Source of the DNA: Odobenus rosmarus divergens
Lineage: Eukaryota > Chordata > Mammalia > Carnivora > Odobenidae
DNA: 64,000 nucleotides
Direction of reading: 5' to 3'
Assembly (NCBI RefSeq): GCF_000321225.1
Contig: NW_004450660.1
Span: forward strand, 1,705,509 to 1,769,508
How positions within the stretch are numbered: the stretch's first letter is position 1; every line of letters begins with the position of its first letter. Position numbers and translations under genes: made by a program. This document shows positions 35,731 to 45,900 of this stretch, one piece after another. The notes below the pieces were generated by a model that was not told the origin of the DNA, ran no database searches, and saw only the letters and a list, made by a program, of their open reading frames with translations.

Positions 35731-36985
35731 TTTGAAGGAGTGTTTTTAGTCAGTTAGTCAGTGTCTCTCTCTCTCTCCTGCCTTTGCACTTTTCTTCACT
35801 CACTTCCAGTTTCTTCATTTCTCTTATAGTATATTCTCCAAGGACAAGGGGAAAAAAAAAGCTTTCTGATAATTTTATTCACACTGGGGTGTAAATGACT
35901 GATAAGGCCTAATGACTTACCCTCCCACCAAAGGTGTCAGCATGTCAGTAACTGAAAAGAAAGCAAAGGAATTCATAAAATGTCAGACATTGATGAACAT
36001 AGTGGGCTGAGATCATGGGACACCTTTCTGTTGCTCCTGAAGTCACACTAAGTTAACACCTCCAGTTCTACTTAAAATAAGGATTCTAATCCCAGATCTG
36101 AGGTTTTACAAAGCCAATCATGTCCTCTGTAAAACTCTGTACTAAGCCTGTGGGGCTTCTATGGGTAGCCACTGTGCCAAGCACATTGGTAGTTAAGCCT
36201 CAATGTGTTCTGTTCTTAAACAGTCTGTAGTTCAGATGCTTTTAGAAAATAGACACTCTCCTTGACTCTCACTTATAGGACTCCTAAGGTCACCTCTGAG
36301 CTCTCATCCTTATATATCTTCAGAGCACCATGAACTCCACTGAACATGGTTGCATTTTCTTATTCCCAAACCATATTGTCCTGGGGTTGAAATGAATCTA
36401 TAGCCTCTTAGCCTTCCGTGCCTGCTTGGGCACCCACTGAGTCTTCTCCGTCGTTCCCTGGACATTCTTCGTTTTAATATCACAGAGGCTATTGACAGCT
36501 CTAATGATTATGCTTGAAGACAAAACCTAAATTACCCTAATCAGCCTGCTCTGAGGCTGGCAGGTATGTGGTGCTGTCACAGCGAGTTGGTGATATACAA
36601 TCTGCTGTGAATAGAGCTTTTTTCCAGCTGCTCTGGCAGGGCCACCTGCCGTCTGTGCCCCACTTCCTGCCAGGAAGCTCTGTGACCTTCAGTGGCCAAT
36701 GCCAAGTGATTAGAAAACTGGTAGCATTTGTGCCAGGACCTTGGTCTCTGTGGGTTTTGTTTGCTGCGACAGAGAATCAGGAAGTTCCAGAAAAGAACTA
36801 CAGAGAAATTTTCTCCTTATCCAAAGATACAGGGTAAGGATTCTGCCTATACTAAGGTAATGAGAAGTAGCTCAGGGCAAATCTTTCCTTTCCCAGACTT
36901 GTGCAAATAAGATTTGGCCAACAAATCTCTCAAAATATGCAAGCACCTTTGAGCTGCTTACCTATTCAGCAATGAGAAAAGAGAC
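35731..36985. other. Unassigned unique sequence
   Basis: No recognised repeat. 36540-36790 is GC-richer and reads like unique DNA; the plus-strand frame 36568-36837 (89 codons) has no domain. Possible conserved non-coding DNA, untested. Confidence 0.45.
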
Positions 36986-36989
36986 AGAA

Positions 36990-38920
36990 GAATTTAATAA
37001 GATAAATCTAAAAGTTAAAAACCAGACCAGTTTAACAATGAATAATTGGAAAGTGAAATTTTTAAAAATACCATCCCAAAGATATGAAAACACAGGGATA
37101 AGTCTGGCAAAAGATGTGTAAGATCTGTGCAAAAAACAAAAACAACTAAATAAAAATAAAAACTGAGAAATTAAAGAAGACCAAAATAAATGAAGACATA
37201 CATCATATTCATGAATCAGATGATTCAACATTGTAAAGATGTCAGTTCTCTGTAAAATGATCTATAGACTCAAAATAATCCTAATCAAAATCCCAGTAGA
37301 CATCTGTAGAAATTAATGAGTTGATTTCAAAAACTTGTATGAAAGTGCTAAGGACCTAGAATAACCAAAGCAACTTTGAAAAAAGAAGAAGAAGGAGGGC
37401 TAATGCTACCTGATTTCAAGACTTTGAAAGCTACAGTATGAAGATATTGTGGCAATGGTGTAAAGATAGATCAGTAGAACAGAATAGAGAGTCTAGAAAT
37501 AGACCCATTCACATATGGACAGCTGACTTTCAACAAAGTTACAAAGACAATTCAATAGAGAAAGTATAGTTTTTTCAACAAAAACTGCTGGAATAATTGG
37601 ATATCCAGATGCAGAAATATGAATCTTGATCCACAGTTTGCACAATATGCAAAAGTTAACTCAAATGGATCATAAACTTAAAGTTTAAACCTACAAGAGT
37701 ACAAAACTTCTAGAAGAAAACACAGGAGAAAATGTTTGTGACCTTGGGTTAGGCAAAGATTTTGATCAATAAAAGAAAACACTGCCAAGTTAAACTTCAT
37801 AAAAATTAAAGGCTATGCTCTTTAAAGATAACATCAACAAAATTATCAGACTAGATACAAACTGGGAGAAAATTTTTAAAATGTTTTTCCTAAAGGATTT
37901 GCATCAAAAACATGTAAAGAATGCTCAGACTCAATAATAAGAAAGCAAACAATTGCAAAAATGCATAAAAGATTTGAATAAAGTCCAAAACATTTAAAAG
38001 AAGACCATTATCACAATCAGTGTCAAGAAAGAACACACCCATACTCAGCCCTTTAGTACCATTGTCTAGAACAGCGGTAGCAGGAATAGTAATGACAAGC
38101 AGCTCTGATTTGGGGAGTGTTTCCACCCGATCCATTGTTTCACCTAAAGGTTCTCAACCTTTCCAAAGAAGATACAAAGATAGAAATAAACACATGGGAA
38201 AATGTTCAACATCATTAGTCATTAGGGAAGTGTAAATTAAAACTACAGTGAGATACCACTGCATACCTATAAGAACAGCTAAAATTAACAAGACTGACCT
38301 TACCAAATGTTGATGAGAATGTAGAAGAACAGAAACCGTCATAAACTGTTCATTGGAATGTAATTTCGTACAACCATTCTAGGAAATACTTTGGCAGTTT
38401 CTTAAAAAGCTAAAATACTGAGAGATATTTTCACACCTTTGTTCATAGAACTATTCACAGTAGCCAAAAGTGGAAGCAACTCAAATATCCACGGGCAGAT
38501 GAACAGATAAACCAAGTGTGGTCTATACACACAGTCGAATATTACTCAGCCTTAAAAAGGACGAGAATCCTGTCACATGCTACAACATGAACGAAACTTG
38601 AGGATATTGTGCTTAGTGAGATAAGCCAGTCACAAAAAGACAAATACTGAATGATTTCGCTTATCTAAAATAGTCAAGTTCATACAAACAGAAAGTGGAA
38701 CAGTGGTTACCAGGATTTGGGGGAGGGGGGAAAGGGAGTTGTCTAATGGATATAAAGTTTGAGATTTACAAGATGAAGTTCTGGAGATCTGCTTCATAAT
38801 ATGTGAATATACTTAATACTGCTGCATTTTGCACTTAAAAGTGGTTCAATTTTAAGTTGTGTAAAATTTAATGGTAAATTTCATGTTGTGTATTCTTAAC
38901 CATAAAAATGAAGAAAAAGT
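36990..38920 (+). mobile_element. L1 (L1M-type) ORF2 3' part and 3' UTR, split by an insertion
   Basis: Sense L1 text in order: 'gtcagttctctgtaaaatga', 'caaagcaactttgaaaaaag', 'ggacagctgactttcaacaa', 'tagaagaaaacacaggagaa', 'ataaaagatttgaata', then after the foreign block at 37981-38159 'ttccaaagaagatacaaaga', 'ttagtcattagggaagtgta', 'ggaagcaactcaaatatcca', and a 3' UTR with 'caagatgaagttctggagat'. Frames are broken throughout. Confidence 0.88.
37981..38159. repeat. Copy 1 of a 180-bp segment, inserted in L1
   Basis: This block interrupts L1 ORF2 exactly where the family normally reads from '...gatttgaatag' into 'catttctccaaagaagat'. It is about 88% identical to 40441-40620 by hand alignment (around 22 differences plus one indel). 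No poly(A) and no target duplicates are obvious. On the minus strand an ATG at 38133-38135, with A at -3 and G at +4, opens a frame that is kept in both copies. The source is not recognised. Confidence 0.85.
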
Positions 38921-38924
38921 TAAA

Positions 38925-39115
38925 CATTCTTACTACATGATATAGTCATTCCACTGCTAGGTATTTAACTTATGAAAAATGAGAGCACTTGTCCATACGA
39001 AGACTTGTATAAAAATGTTCATAGCAGCCTTGTTTGTAACATCCAGAAGCCAGAAACAACCAAAATATCTATGAACAAATGGACGGATACACAAATTGTG
39101 CTATAAACATAACAG
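38925..39115 (+). mobile_element. Second L1 ORF2 C-terminal fragment
   Basis: After the first L1's 3' end, L1 text restarts at the ORF2 3' end: 'catgatatagtcattccact', 'atgttcatagcagccttgtt', 'caaatggacggatacacaaa'. It is a separate fragment in the same orientation. Confidence 0.8.
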
Positions 39116-39117
39116 TT

Positions 39118-39315
39118 TCTGGACTTTTGGTTCTGTTTGTTGGTTTATACATCTGACCTTATGCTGGTGTCACACTGTCTTGATTACTATAGTTTTGTAG
39201 TAAGTTTTAAAATTGGGAAATATGAATCCTCTCCAACCTTGTTCTTTTTCAAGATAATTACCTATTTTGGGATTGCATTAAATCTATATATCAATATATC
39301 ACTAACAATAGAAAT
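39118..39315 (-). mobile_element. L1 ORF2 fragment, antisense
   Basis: Antisense text 'ctggtgtcacactgtcttga', 'ttactatagttttgtagtaa', 'ccttgttctttttcaagata', 'gggattgcattaaatctata'. It directly abuts the preceding sense fragment. The arrangement does not fit simple twin priming, so two events or a rearrangement are likely. Confidence 0.8.
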
Positions 39316-39516
39316 CCAGAAGTCTCTCCCAGAAACCTCTACAAATATTAAACATGCCCTTTCATGTTTTATCATTTTACTAATACAAGCCATTTTCTTT
39401 TTACTTTGTTCCTAAACTCTGGGTAATCCCTTTCATGAACTTAAAGAACTTTACTAAGTAGATTTACATCTTTCTCATTTGACATTATTTATCTTTATTA
39501 CTTTCATATTTCATTA
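39316..39516. other. Unassigned sequence, possibly L1-derived
   Basis: AT-rich; could continue the antisense L1 ('tcatgttttatcattttact'), but I cannot anchor it. Short stretch before a SINE. Confidence 0.35.
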
Positions 39517-39532
39517 AAAACCTAGCCTTTCA

Positions 39533-39744
39533 GGGTCACCTGGATGGCTCAGTCAATTAAGTGTCCAGCTCTTGATTTCAGCTCAGGCTGTGATGTCATG
39601 GCTCGTGCGATCCAGCCCTGAAGTTGGGCTCCTTGCTCAGGGGGGAGTCTGCTTGAGATTCTCTTCCTCTGCCCCTCCCCCCATACATGCTCTCTCTCTC
39701 TTTTTCAAATGCATAAATCTTAAAGAAACAAAGCAAAACAAAAC
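39533..39744 (+). mobile_element. CAN-SINE, older variant
   Basis: Head 'gggtcacctggatggctcag', spacer 'cagctcttgatttcagctca', then the CT-rich body. The tail is AAACAAAGCAAAACAAAAC rather than AATAAAATCTT. Target duplicates: 'aaaacctagcctttca' (39517-39532) and 'aaaacctagactttca' (39745-39760), one mismatch. Confidence 0.93.
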
Positions 39745-39904
39745 AAAACCTAGACTTTCACTTTTAGTTTCTTTAGGTTTCCCTTGGAATCTGCCACAAT
39801 AGTTCTAAAAAGAAGATGGTAGTATATGGCTCTAAAGCCCACTACCAGCGTTGCTTCTTCGTTGCTGTGTTGCCTTCATTTGAGACCCTTGAGGATAAGG
39901 ACAC

Positions 39905-40182
39905 TGTGGGATGAGCTATAGCAAATCCAGCTCAGATCCTATTATGTTACTACAGAACATCCCAAGAATGCCAAATTTGTGTGTGCTAATCCTGAGCTTG
40001 CACAGGCTTGCTTGGGCTTCCTGGAGAAGCCTCTTGATGGCTTCGGACCTTGCAAGTCATTGGGCTGCAAAAGGGAATAGTGACACAGGAGACAAGGACA
40101 CATGGAGACCCTTTCTTAATAAAGCGTTGACCTTCTCTCATCCATAAGGCCTCAGTGTCCTTACTGTCTGTCCTGGGTCAGC
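39905..40182 (+). mobile_element. LTR-like block with AATAAA (tentative)
   Basis: A roughly 280-bp block starts TGTGGGATG and could end GTCAGCA. It carries AATAAA at 40118-40123 in the place expected of a solo LTR polyadenylation signal, followed by a G/T- and C/T-rich downstream stretch. I see no primer-binding site, internal retroviral sequence or target duplicates. It may equally be the 3' end of a decayed transcript-derived insert. Confidence 0.3.
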
Positions 40183-40197
40183 AAAAAACCCAGGACA
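40169..40197. other. Perfect hairpin (10-bp stem, 9-nt loop)
   Basis: TGTCCTGGGT at 40169-40178 is exactly complementary to ACCCAGGACA at 40188-40197, with loop CAGCAAAAA. It lies 46 bp after the AATAAA. A stem this perfect is uncommon by chance, though one is not surprising in 64 kb. Confidence 0.85.
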
Positions 40198-40246
40198 AAG
40201 CAGTGTGCCCGACCAGGAGGCTGGAGTGGCGGAAAGGCAAGACCCC

Positions 40247-40267
40247 GGGGCCGGGGGGTGGGGGGGG
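40247..40267 (+). other. G-rich tract, possible G-quadruplex
   Basis: Three G runs of 4, 6 and 8 separated by CC and T give at least four usable GGG tracts with very short loops. Part of a GC-rich pocket at 40200-40275. Confidence 0.75.
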
Positions 40268-40440
40268 ATTGAAGGGAGCTTCAAGGACAGAAAATTAGCC
40301 CTGTGAAGCGTGTCTCCTCCTTGCCTCTGCTATGTTACCAAGCCAAGAAGCAACTGTGTAGAAATTGGAGGGCTTGTTGTTGGCTGGAGGTCACCAAAAA
40401 TAGAAGATTCAAGAATGTTAATGTGCAAGGAGCGATGATG

Positions 40441-40620
40441 AAGTCCAAAACATTTAAAAAGAGGACCATTATCATAGTCAGTGTCAAGAAAGAACATGCC
40501 CACACTCAGCCCTTTAGTACCATTGTCTAGAACAGCTGCAACAGGAAGAGTAACAACAAGCAATTCTGACTTTGGGAGAGATTCCACCCAATCCATTGTT
40601 TCACCTAAAGGTCTTCAACC
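40441..40620. repeat. Copy 2 of the 180-bp segment
   Basis: Pairs with 37981-38159 along its full length; both copies begin AAGTCCAAAACATTTAAA and end TCACCTAAAGG..TCAACC. On the minus strand the ATG at 40594-40596 has A at -3 and G at +4, an in-frame TGA a few codons upstream, and 52 codons open to the block's edge. Differences between the predicted peptides are often conservative (V/I, S/T). The frame runs on to 40330. Origin not recognised; no known domain. Confidence 0.85.
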
Positions 40621-41055
40621 GTCCCACCCCAGAATCTCACCATCATGCACCATCATTTTTACTCTCAGCCTTCAGGAGGGGAACTGTAGCCCAGGACATG
40701 GCTGACAGCTTCACTTGGAGAAGACTTACTCAGAGCCCTCTAAAGTATGTGGTCTTTGCTTTCCCTGAAGTGGTTTGCCTGCCAGGCTTCTGTGGTCCCA
40801 AAACAGTGGTATCTGCTAACCCTGTATTCACCTAAGGGGGCATGTTGTCTCTAGTCTGGACTAATTTCCATGCCTGTCCTGCTGCCCAGTTACCTCCCCC
40901 TTTTAAGGACCTCAATTTCCTCCTCAAGAGGTTGGCCTAAGTTGGCTGTTAAGTTCTTTGCACATCGTGTGTCCCATGACATTTGGAAAGTACTCGGTTT
41001 GGGATCTCGTGCCAACTATTGCCTGCTCTTACCAGAGCTTTCCCCACTTTAGGTG
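40621..41055. other. Unassigned unique sequence
   Basis: No recognised repeat. Short open frames on the plus strand (40481-40835, 40870-41052) show no domain. Confidence 0.4.
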
Positions 41056-41059
41056 CCCA

Positions 41060-41945
41060 GACCAGAGACCCTGAAGCCATCCTTGATTCTTCTCTCTCTC
41101 TCACACACATCCTTTGTCTAATCCAGCTGCTGATGCTGTCAACTCCACCTTTAAAATGTATCCCACATCTGGGGCGCCTGGGTGGCTCAGTCGTTAAGCG
41201 TCTGCCTTTGGCTCAGGTCATGATCCCAGCCCCGTATAGGACTCCCTGCTCGGCAGGTAGCCTGCTTCTCCTTCTCCCACTCCCCCTGCTTGTGTTCCCT
41301 CTCTCGCTGTGTCTCTCTCTGTCAAATAAATAAATAAAATCTTAAAAAAAAATGTATCCCACATATAAACACTTTTAACCACCTTCATCCCTCTAACCTT
41401 CATCTCTCACCTGCAGTATTGCCCCAGCCTCACCATTGGTCTTTCTACTCCTGCCCGCTTTGGTCAATTCTCAACTTTGCAGCCAGAGTGATCCCATTAC
41501 AGGGTGAGTCAGATCACATCACTCCTCCACTTAAAACCCACCAAGCCCCCCTATTTCACTCAGAGTAGAAGCCAAACACTTTCCAGAGCTTTTAAGACTC
41601 CTGCCTCAGGGCCTTTGCACTTGCTGTTTTCCTTGCTTCTACACTTTATGCCAAATGTCCACATAACTCACTCCCTCACCTCCCTTGAGAATTTATTCAA
41701 CTGTCGCCTTCTTATTTGGGTCTACCATGGCAACGCAACTTAAAACGACAATGCCCCCTACATTCCCTATCCGTCAGCCCTGCTGTACATCCTCCACAGT
41801 ACTTCTATCACACCATGTGTTGCATTTGTTTTCTCCCTACCTCAATTAGAATATTTGATCAATGAGAACAGGGACTTTTGTTTCTTTGCTGCTGTATCCC
41901 CAATGCTTAGAACATAGTCTGTTGTTCTTGGAAGACACTTGGAAG
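41060..41945 (+). mobile_element. L2 LINE 3' end, split by a CAN-SINE
   Basis: L2 text in order: 'gccatccttgattcttctct', 'tgctgtcaactccaccttta', [SINE], 'gcagccagagtgatcccatt', 'ctcagggcctttgcacttgc', 'tatcacaccatgtgttgcat', 'aatgagaacagggacttttg', 'tgctgtatccccaatgctta'. This is one of the best preserved L2 ends in the window. Old and non-coding. Confidence 0.92.
41169..41348 (+). mobile_element. CAN-SINE inserted in L2
   Basis: Head 'ggggcgcctgggtggctcag', short deletion in the middle ('gatcccagccccgtatagga'), tail 'aaataaataaaatctt' plus A run. Perfect 16-bp target duplicates 'aaaatgtatcccacat' at 41153-41168 and 41349-41364, inside L2. Young. The open frame 40983-41333 is a chance fusion of L2 and SINE sequence. 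Confidence 0.97.
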
Positions 41946-42690
41946 GCTCTGAGAACTATTTAACTGGATTAATGAAATGAGGAACTGCAAGTTCTTTCTT
42001 GCACAGAAGTATGGAGGTAGAGCAGTTTATACTTTCCTTCCCTCATTCCTCAGTCTCATTCCCTTATCTTAGCTTACATTTGCTGCTCATTTCTTAAACC
42101 TGATATTTCTTGGAAGTGGCATGAGGAGGGACCACATTCCAGTGGCAGTCTGCAGGGCTAGTCCTTGGACTAGAAGTATACCTCATATTACATAACACTG
42201 CATTTCTCTAGTGACAAATTCACTCCAGCCTCTCTTCTGTGTCTTGAACTTATTTGTATGGCTGGCATTCTTAGCTCATGTTAGAACTTGCCTGTTTGAG
42301 AAGGCAAAATTGAGATTTGGGGTTCAATATTTTGAAAGTCCATGACAAATACCCAAATAAATCCATCCAAAATGAGCTTCCAATTCTCTTTAATTTTGAA
42401 CTTCAAATCCAAAACGTCTTTTGAACTTCCAAGTGGAGAGGTTCAATAGGCAGTTAGATATATGTGCCAAAGTCTGTGAGGGATGAAAAAAAAAATGGTC
42501 TGTTAAAAGAGTCATAATGATGAGAGCCTATATGTAGAAACTTGAGGTTGAATCAGATGTAAAAAGTATTTATATCTCAATTACTCCCTCCCTCCCTCAC
42601 TCTTTCATTCATTTATTCACTCAATATCCATGTGACACAGTCTCTTCATGGAGTAACCTTCAAACAAACACAGCAACCAAAACGAAACTT
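41946..42690. other. Unassigned unique sequence
   Basis: No recognised repeat or gene. 42585-42640 has short CCCT and TCAT tetramer runs. Confidence 0.45.
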
Positions 42691-42694
42691 AAAA

Positions 42695-42910
42695 ATGATT
42701 TTTACTTTTATTTAAATTCAATTTAATTAACATATAATGTAGTATTAGTTTCAGAGGTAGTATTTAGTGATTCAGCAGTTGCATATAACACCCAGTGCTC
42801 ATTCCATCAAGTGTCCTCCTTAATGCCCATCGCCCAGTTACCCCCTCCCCCTCCCACCTCCCCTCCAGCAACCCTCAGTTTGTTCCCTATACTTAATAGT
42901 CCCTTATGGG
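42695..42910 (-). mobile_element. Carnivore L1 3' UTR, antisense
   Basis: Antisense 3' UTR: 'aattaacatataatgtagta', 'gattcagcagttgcatataa', 'acccagtgctcattccatca', 'ccttaatgcccatcgcccag', 'gcaaccctcagtttgttccc'. It forms an inverted pair with 43645-43870. Confidence 0.92.
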
Positions 42911-43154
42911 TTTGATTAGAGAAGAGGACCCAGAAGATCCATGAAGCATCCCACCCCGCCCCCCCCAGCTTCCCTCTCTTGCTCCTAGGGAGGGTACCAC
43001 ACACCTGGAAAATGAGTTCTTCTTTCTTTCACATTGGGATTTCCTGGTGAGCAAAATTCCCCACTTCATTATATGGTACAATGACAAAGAGAGACAGTGA
43101 ACCAATAGTGGTAAGTAGCTCAGAACTCCTATGGAGATATGAAGAGAGTTATGC
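42911..43154. other. Unassigned sequence between L1 end and MER5A
   Basis: A C-rich run at 42954-42966; otherwise nothing recognised. Confidence 0.45.
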
Positions 43155-43157
43155 TCT

Positions 43158-43330
43158 AAAACAGAAGTTCTCAACACGAGCTACATATTACCACCTGGGG
43201 CTATTTTTTAAAGTACTGTTATCCATACCCATCCTAGATATCAAGTTTAATTTGTCCAGCATAGGCCTGGTAATAATTGGTTTTTAGAAGCTCCCCCAGT
43301 TTATTCTTCTGTGTAGCCAAGGTTAACAAT
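43158..43330 (+). mobile_element. MER5A-type hAT-Charlie DNA transposon
   Basis: Both ends are visible: the left terminus around 'cagaagttctcaacacgagc' and 'accacctggggctatttttt', and the right end around 'gaagctcccccagtttattc' and 'gtgtagccaaggttaacaat', which echo the terminal inverted repeat. Non-autonomous, about 170 bp, ancient. Confidence 0.8.
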
Positions 43331-43644
43331 GAATGGTCTAAACAAAAACTGTAACCTAGTTTATTTGTTAGGCCACCAAAATGCAGTGATTTTTTTTTTA
43401 AATGCAGTGATTTTAAGTTGAGATTTAAGTAATAATGAACAGATGAAGTGAGAAGTAGAAAGATGTGAGGGAGCATTCCAGGCAATGGGTATAGCCATGA
43501 AACCCATGTTAGAATGGAAGTTCTGGTTTTAGAAAGCCAAGAGCAGCCTTTACAGCCATTTTAGCTGTTCTTTAGCATGGAGGAGTGATGCCCAAAAGAA
43601 GAACATTCCTGATTTCCCACAAAGCCATATAAGAAATGACCTAA
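43331..43644. other. Unassigned sequence
   Basis: Includes a T9 run and the small direct repeat 'aaatgcagtgatttt' twice (43379-43412). Otherwise nothing recognised. Confidence 0.45.
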
Positions 43645-43905
43645 AGAAACCATGAGAGACTCTGGACTCCAGGAACCAAATTGAGGGTTACAGAAGAGAG
43701 GGAGGTCGGGGGGGAGGGGGTAACCAGGTGATGGGTATTAAGGAGGGCACATGTGGTGATGAGCACTGGGTGTTATATGCAACTAACGAATTGTTGAACA
43801 CTACATCAAAAACTAATGATGTATTATATGTTGGCTAATTGAACTTAATAAAAAAATAAAAATAAAGTAGCTTCTAGAACACATAAAAAAAAAAAAGAAA
43901 GAAAG
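43645..43905 (+). mobile_element. Carnivore L1 3' UTR with poly(A)
   Basis: Sense 3' UTR: 'ccatgagagactctggactc', 'aaattgagggttacagaaga', 'gggtaaccaggtgatgggta', 'agcactgggtgttatatgca', 'gaacttaataaaaaaataaa', then an A-rich tail to 43905. Strongly 5'-truncated insertion of about 200 bp. The G-rich polypurine stretch at 43705-43722 is typical for L1 3' UTRs. Confidence 0.93.
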
Positions 43906-44110
43906 AAAACACACCATCATATAGAGCTGGTCCTACCTCGGGACTGATTGGGTATGTACCTAACAGAGGAATAGGTCTTTTCACTTCCCTGAGTAGATAC
44001 AGATTTAGTTTGCAATTTTTGCACATGTAACTACTGTGTTTGGGATTAATACCTCAGGACCATACCTCAGGACCCCTCAAAAGGAATGCTAATGAATATA
44101 ATTCAACCTT

Positions 44111-44311
44111 GGGGCGCCTGGGTGGCTCAGTCAGTTAAGCGTCTGCCTTCGGCTCAGGTTGTGATCCCAGAGTCCCAGGATCGAGCCCCGCACCAGGCTT
44201 CCTGCTCAGCAGGGAGCCTGTTTCTCCCTCTGCTCCTCACCTAGATCACTCTCTCTTGCTCTCTTGCACTTTCTCAAATAAATAAATAAATAAAATCTTT
44301 AAAAAATATAT
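44111..44311 (+). mobile_element. CAN-SINE, full length
   Basis: Head 'ggggcgcctgggtggctcag', CT-rich body, (AAAT)n tail plus AATCTTTAAAAAAT. Target duplicates with mismatches: 'ataattcaacctt' (44098-44110) and 'ataattccgcctt' (44316-44328). Confidence 0.95.
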
Positions 44312-45745
44312 ATCTATAATTCCGCCTTGACTTTGAGTTTTCAGAGATAAAACCAAGACCCTCTGGGGACAGGACACTGGAACTATCCCATAAAAAGGTA
44401 TTCATCCTGAACAGTTATGCTATTTGGTGAGACAAGAGGTAGAAAATATCACATTAACAAAGAAAATGCAGGATTTGACTTTCATATTACTAAAAGCTAC
44501 AGGAAAGAATGACCTTTATTACACTTCTCCCCATCTTCTGAGGAGCAGGGGCCATATCTCCGTAATAATTTTAACCCTCACAGCCGCTGAACAGAGTTTT
44601 GTTCATAGTATAATCATGTCTGGGCCACAGTTTGATTGGTGTGCAAATCTCCATCCCCCCCTCCTTCTAAACATTTTTTGTTTATCTTCAGCTTTTGTCC
44701 TTGTCTTCCAATCGCTAATGGTTTGGGAGAATTAATGGCCCAGGAGATAAACAGGTTTTGTTTCCGAGCATAACGGCTTTATGGTCCTGCCAAAGAATTC
44801 TTTTTCTACACTATGTATTTCCCTCTTTTGCTGATGATGAAAATGATGCTTGCAGGAAATATTTATCTTCTCGTATGCCTTATGCAAGTCATGAGGGAAA
44901 TAGAAATTAGAATGACCTTAAATCCTTGCACCATATTGTGTCTTTACTTCAACCATTATGGTATCAGGGGACAGGGGAGAGGGAGAGGAAAGTTGTTAAA
45001 ATCACGTGAACTTGGAGTAGAACTCGCCAACATAAACATCTTTTGAATTTCTTCTTTACTCTGAAATGAATCATTTGAAACAAGTCACTCTGTCATAACA
45101 CATATTTTGTTTTACCAGGCCAAAGAGAAGAGATTTATTTTCAAACTGGAGCAGAAATTTGGGGTCACAAACAAAGCTTAGAAGTGTTTAGTGCTCCCAG
45201 AACATTTGATGCCACCTCTTTGAATTCATATAGTCAATAAAATACATATATTCAACTCATCTAGTCAATATATTTTAAAGAAGCTCACCTTTGTATATGC
45301 CTTTGTATATACACATGCAAGCATTAACTCCTAATCAGTTGCCTTGAGGGATGGATGGGATACTGATGGAGCTGCTTTCACTAGAAAATATTTGCAAGGT
45401 AACTTCGCTTTTGAAATAGTAGAGAGAGAAAGTAATTTTCTCTTATTTTATAAGTATTTGGGTACTTGTTATGAAACAGATACTTGGAGATATGGATAAG
45501 ACATGATATGTGGCTGTGAGGAGCTTTTATCTGAGCTGGGCCTTGGAGCATGGGTAGGAGCTAGCCAGAAGGAAGGAAGAAAGGGTATTGGGGGGGGGGA
45601 GGGCGGGGTGGAAATAGCATGTTCAATGACACAGAAATGTGAAAAACTCTAGAAAGTTCCAAGAGGAAGGAGATCTTCAGAGTAATTGGAACACTTGATT
45701 CATGTAGACAAAGATGGAAGTCAAGTCTAAGATGATGAATCAGGA
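44312..45745. other. Repeat-poor unique sequence
   Basis: About 1.4 kb with no recognised mobile element apart from short AT runs. 44510-44960 contains TAAT-type words ('gctaatggtttgggagaatt') and retained CpGs and is a candidate conserved non-coding element. The 103-codon frame 44424-44735 has no domain. A G-run tract lies at 45590-45611. Confidence 0.45.
45590..45611 (+). other. G-rich tract, possible G-quadruplex
   Basis: A run of 10 G, then A, GGG, C, GGGG. It has enough G-tracts to fold into a quadruplex. Isolated, with no promoter context seen. Confidence 0.7.
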
Positions 45746-45747
45746 GG

Positions 45748-45900
45748 CAGCAGAATATAGTGGTTGACAGCACAGTCTGGCCCGAGGTCAACTCCTGGCC
45801 TCTTCATTGAATAGCCTTACTATCTGCCCCTTTTTCCCTCATCTGCGAAAGTAGGATGACAATAGTATCTCATGGGGGCTGAGAATAGTGCCTGGCCTGA
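45748..45900 (+). mobile_element. MIR SINE
   Basis: MIR in sense from its tRNA-like start: 'cagaatatagtggttgacag', 'cttactatctgccccttttt', 'aagtaggatgacaatagtat', 'gagaatagtgcctggcctga'. The 3' end is missing. Confidence 0.85.
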
